From contig JABDPP010000170.1 in the NCBI GenBank assembly GCA_013042765.1, forward strand, positions 1 to 16,708: a stretch of 16,708 nt of DNA, read 5' to 3'. The position numbers and the translations under genes are program-made. Each line of letters starts with the position of its first letter. Positions within the stretch are counted from its first letter, which is position 1. This stretch comes from Litoreibacter sp. (GTDB taxonomy: Bacteria > Pseudomonadota > Alphaproteobacteria > Rhodobacterales > Rhodobacteraceae). Under the pieces are notes generated by a model that ran no database searches, had not been told where the DNA came from, and saw only the letters and a program-made list of their open reading frames with translations. This document shows positions 14,545 through 16,708 of this stretch, in pieces.

Positions 14545-15990
14545 ATGACACAGACAGCGGCGATTATCGGTGGCGGCGTGATCGGAGGCGGCTGGGCCGC
14601 GCGGTTCCTTCTCATGGGCTGGGATGTGCGCGTCTTCGATCCCGACCCGGAAGCAGAACGAAAGATTGCCGAGGTTCTTGCGAACGCACGCCGCTCGCTT
14701 CCAGGTTTGAGCGATCTGGCAATGCCCGAAGAGGGCGCGTTGAGTTTCCATGAGAGTATGGAAAGCGCCGTGAAGGGTGCGCGCTGGATACAGGAAAGTG
14801 TGCCGGAGCGTCTTGAGCTGAAGCACAAGGTTTACCGAACCGTGCAAACGGCCTGTGAACCGGATGCGGTGATCGGATCCTCCACATCGGGCTTCAAGCC
14901 GTCGCAGCTTCAGGAGGGCGCGGAGCGTCCTGGCCAGATCCTCGTCGCGCATCCCTTCAACCCGGTCTACCTGCTGCCGCTGGTGGAGCTTGTCCCCTCC
15001 GAGGCAACGCCTGCCGCAATGGTCTCCGCCGCGAAGGAGCTCGCAACGTCGATCGGAATGGCGCCATTGGTCGTGCGCAAGGAGATAGATGCCCATATTG
15101 CCGACCGATTCCTGGAGGCTGTGTGGCGCGAGGCGCTCTGGCTGATCAAGGATGGTGTTGCCACCACGGAAGAGATCGACAACGCGATCCGGTATGGCTT
15201 TGGCCTACGTTGGGCACAGATGGGGCTGTTCGAGACATACAGGGTCGCGGGCGGTGAAGCAGGGATGAAGCATTTCATTGCCCAGTTCGGCCCTTGTCTG
15301 GAATGGCCTTGGACCAAGCTCATGGACGTTCCCGAACTGACCCCCGAGCTCGTGGACCAGATCGCGGAGCAGTCCGATGCCCAGTCAGGACAGTATTCGA
15401 TCCGGGAATTGGAGCGTATCCGCGACAACAACCTTGTGGCGATGCTGCGGGCGCTCAAGGCCCAGAACTGGGGCGCGGGGGCGTTGCTGAAAGCCGCTGA
15501 TACCAGCCGCAAGTCGATGCCGGCCGTTTTCTCCCAACCGATCGTAACCGTGGATCGTGCGGTGCCCCTCGACTGGACCGACTACAACGGCCACATGAAC
15601 GAGGCCAAGTATCTTCAGGCTTTCGGGGACGCCACCGATCTGTTCATGGAACTGGTTGGATGTGACGCCGATTATATCGCTTCCGGCCTGAGCTATTTCA
15701 CGGCCGAAACCCATATTCGCCATATCGATGAGGTTCATGCAGGCGCCCGGATTGTGATCCGGACCCAATGTCTTTTGGGCGAGGGCAAGAAGATGCACCT
15801 GTTCCACGAGATGTGGGAGGGGGAGCGCTTGCTGGCCACGGGTGAACACATGCTGATCCATGTCAGCCTCGAGACGCGGCGCGCTTGCGTGCCCTCCGAC
15901 GCTGTTGCGGCCAAGCTTGGTGAGATTGCACAGGCACATGCCAGCCTGCCACTTCCTGAAGGCGCGGGTGCCGCGGTGGGCCGGCGGTGA
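14545..15990 (+). CDS. cdhA: L-carnitine 3-dehydrogenase fused to betainyl-CoA thioesterase
   Basis: A 481-residue two-domain enzyme. Residues 1 to about 325 are a 3-hydroxyacyl-CoA-dehydrogenase-like carnitine dehydrogenase. The NAD-binding GGGVIGGG motif is at 9-16, an aspartate follows the second strand (FDPDPEAE), SSTSGF is at 112-117, and the catalytic histidine is in HPFNP (136-140). Residues from about 333 to 465 are a hotdog 4HBT-type thioesterase with DYNGHMNEAKYL (346-357). This fits the CdhB function of freeing glycine betaine from betainyl-CoA. In Pseudomonas the two functions are separate genes, while stand-alone carnitine dehydrogenases are about 320 residues, so this is a gene fusion. 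A GAGAGG Shine-Dalgarno precedes the start. The stop overlaps the next start as GTGA. Confidence 0.9.
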   Translation: MTQTAAIIGGGVIGGGWAARFLLMGWDVRVFDPDPEAERKIAEVLANARRSLPGLSDLAMPEEGALSFHESMESAVKGARWIQESVPERLELKHKVYRTVQTACEPDAVIGSSTSGFKPSQLQEGAERPGQILVAHPFNPVYLLPLVELVPSEATPAAMVSAAKELATSIGMAPLVVRKEIDAHIADRFLEAVWREALWLIKDGVATTEEIDNAIRYGFGLRWAQMGLFETYRVAGGEAGMKHFIAQFGPCLEWPWTKLMDVPELTPELVDQIAEQSDAQSGQYSIRELERIRDNNLVAMLRALKAQNWGAGALLKAADTSRKSMPAVFSQPIVTVDRAVPLDWTDYNGHMNEAKYLQAFGDATDLFMELVGCDADYIASGLSYFTAETHIRHIDEVHAGARIVIRTQCLLGEGKKMHLFHEMWEGERLLATGEHMLIHVSLETRRACVPSDAVAAKLGEIAQAHASLPLPEGAGAAVGRR

Positions 15991-16708
15991 GCGGCCGTGT
16001 CCTGATCACTGCGGGGGCCTCCGGCATCGGCCGTGCCATGGCGGAGGCGTTCGAGGCGGCTGGCGCGCAGGTCTGGGTCACAGATGTGGATGCGCGCGCA
16101 CTCAAGGCTATTCCAGCCAGTTGGACAGGCTCGCAGGTCGATGCCAGTGACGCTCCCGCCATGGCTGACCTGTTCGACGAAATCGAGGACAGTTGGGGTG
16201 GGCTCGATACGCTTTGTGCCAATGCCGGCATTGCGGGGCCAACTGCGCGGATCGAGGACGTGGCGTTAGATGACTGGCGCGCTTGCGTAAGCGTCAATCT
16301 CGAGGGCGCATTTCTCGCCGCAAAACACGCGACCCCGATGATGAAGCGCGCGGGGCAGGGCGCGATTGTCCTGACTTCATCGACGGCGGGGATGTACGGC
16401 TATCCCAACCGCGCGCCTTATGCCGCGGCCAAGTGGGCGGTCATTGGGCTCATGAAAACCCTTTCAATGGAGCTGGGCCCCTTCGGGATACGGGCCAATG
16501 CGATTTGCCCAGGGGCCGTAGAAGGTGCGCGGATGGAGGGGGTGCTGGAGCGCGAGGCCGCCAGCAAGGGTATGACCCGTGATCAGGTTTACGAGGGATA
16601 CGCCGCTGGGACATCGATGCGGCGTTTTGTGGAGGCCGCCGATATTGCCAATATGGCCGTTTTTCTGGCCAGTGATGCGGCGCGGCTCGTTTCCGGACAG
16701 GTGATTGC
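15987..16708 (+). CDS. SDR family oxidoreductase (3' end beyond the window)
   Basis: The first 240 residues of a classical short-chain dehydrogenase. The cofactor loop is TAGASGIG (8-15), with Ala in place of the first Gly of TGxxxGxG. Asp33 at the end of the second strand (VTDVD) predicts NAD(H) preference. NAG is at 79-81, Asn104 is in VNLEG, and the serine in SSTAG and Tyr145-x3-Lys149 (PYAAAK) complete the catalytic set. The window ends at LVSGQVI, about 10-15 residues before the usual C-terminus. It starts with GTG at 15987 in a GTGA overlap with the preceding stop, which implies translational coupling to the carnitine fusion enzyme. The substrate is not readable from sequence. Candidates are a D-carnitine dehydrogenase or a 3-hydroxybutyrate-type dehydrogenase for the acetoacetate released. 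Confidence 0.9.
   Translation, partial: MSGRVLITAGASGIGRAMAEAFEAAGAQVWVTDVDARALKAIPASWTGSQVDASDAPAMADLFDEIEDSWGGLDTLCANAGIAGPTARIEDVALDDWRACVSVNLEGAFLAAKHATPMMKRAGQGAIVLTSSTAGMYGYPNRAPYAAAKWAVIGLMKTLSMELGPFGIRANAICPGAVEGARMEGVLEREAASKGMTRDQVYEGYAAGTSMRRFVEAADIANMAVFLASDAARLVSGQVI

Noticed and set aside
1..16708. CRISPR array, insertion sequence, toxin-antitoxin pair or phage-defence island
   Set aside because: No spaced direct repeats, transposase motifs, terminal inverted repeats or defence-type domains were seen on either strand.

Overview
The window looks like a chromosomal segment of an alphaproteobacterium of the Rhodobacteraceae (Roseobacter/Rhodobacter relatives). This rests on moderately high GC, a GTTC-N7-GTTC LexA box of the alphaproteobacterial type, a methyltransferase-tolC-PopZ-like gene order, a small protein that resembles a family known mainly from Rhodobacterales, and a carnitine-to-glycine-betaine gene set. 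Most of it is ordinary, densely packed core genome. I see no phage, insertion sequence, CRISPR array or integrase.

Layout. 1-256: tRNA-Cys (minus) and the short region separating it from the next gene. 257-3579 (plus): an isoaspartyl-methyltransferase-like gene, a TolC-family outer membrane protein and an acidic protein with PopZ-like end motifs, probably one transcription unit. 3606-5051 (minus): cobyric acid synthase CobQ, convergent with the PopZ-like gene. 5171-5911 (plus): rhomboid protease, convergent with elongation factor P (5937-6500, minus). 6717-7031 (plus): a small conserved protein ending at a strong intrinsic terminator, opposite tRNA-Leu(UAA) at 7123-7208 (minus). 7251-12288 (minus): in transcription order an ImuA/RecA-like SOS gene, a YceI-family periplasmic protein, an MFS transporter, methionyl-tRNA synthetase and an exported TPR protein. 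12424-16708 (plus): a Tas-type aldo/keto reductase, a beta-keto acid cleavage enzyme, an L-carnitine dehydrogenase fused to a thioesterase, and an SDR oxidoreductase cut by the window end.

How the genes work together. The 13568-15990 pair is enough on paper to take L-carnitine to glycine betaine: the dehydrogenase domain makes 3-dehydrocarnitine, the cleavage enzyme uses acetyl-CoA to give betainyl-CoA plus acetoacetate, and the fused hotdog domain hydrolyses betainyl-CoA. The SDR is translationally coupled to this pair through a GTGA overlap and is probably a further step, which I cannot name with certainty.

The spots most worth a second look are these. The ImuA-like gene has a LexA box sitting exactly in the spacer of an apparently leaderless promoter, next to a 12-bp tandem repeat that re-uses the GTTC half-site. 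The acidic protein sits in a PopZ-like position. The methionyl-tRNA synthetase has its KMSKS loop replaced by QFSTS. The carnitine dehydrogenase-thioesterase is a gene fusion. I did not find a clearly new multi-gene system.
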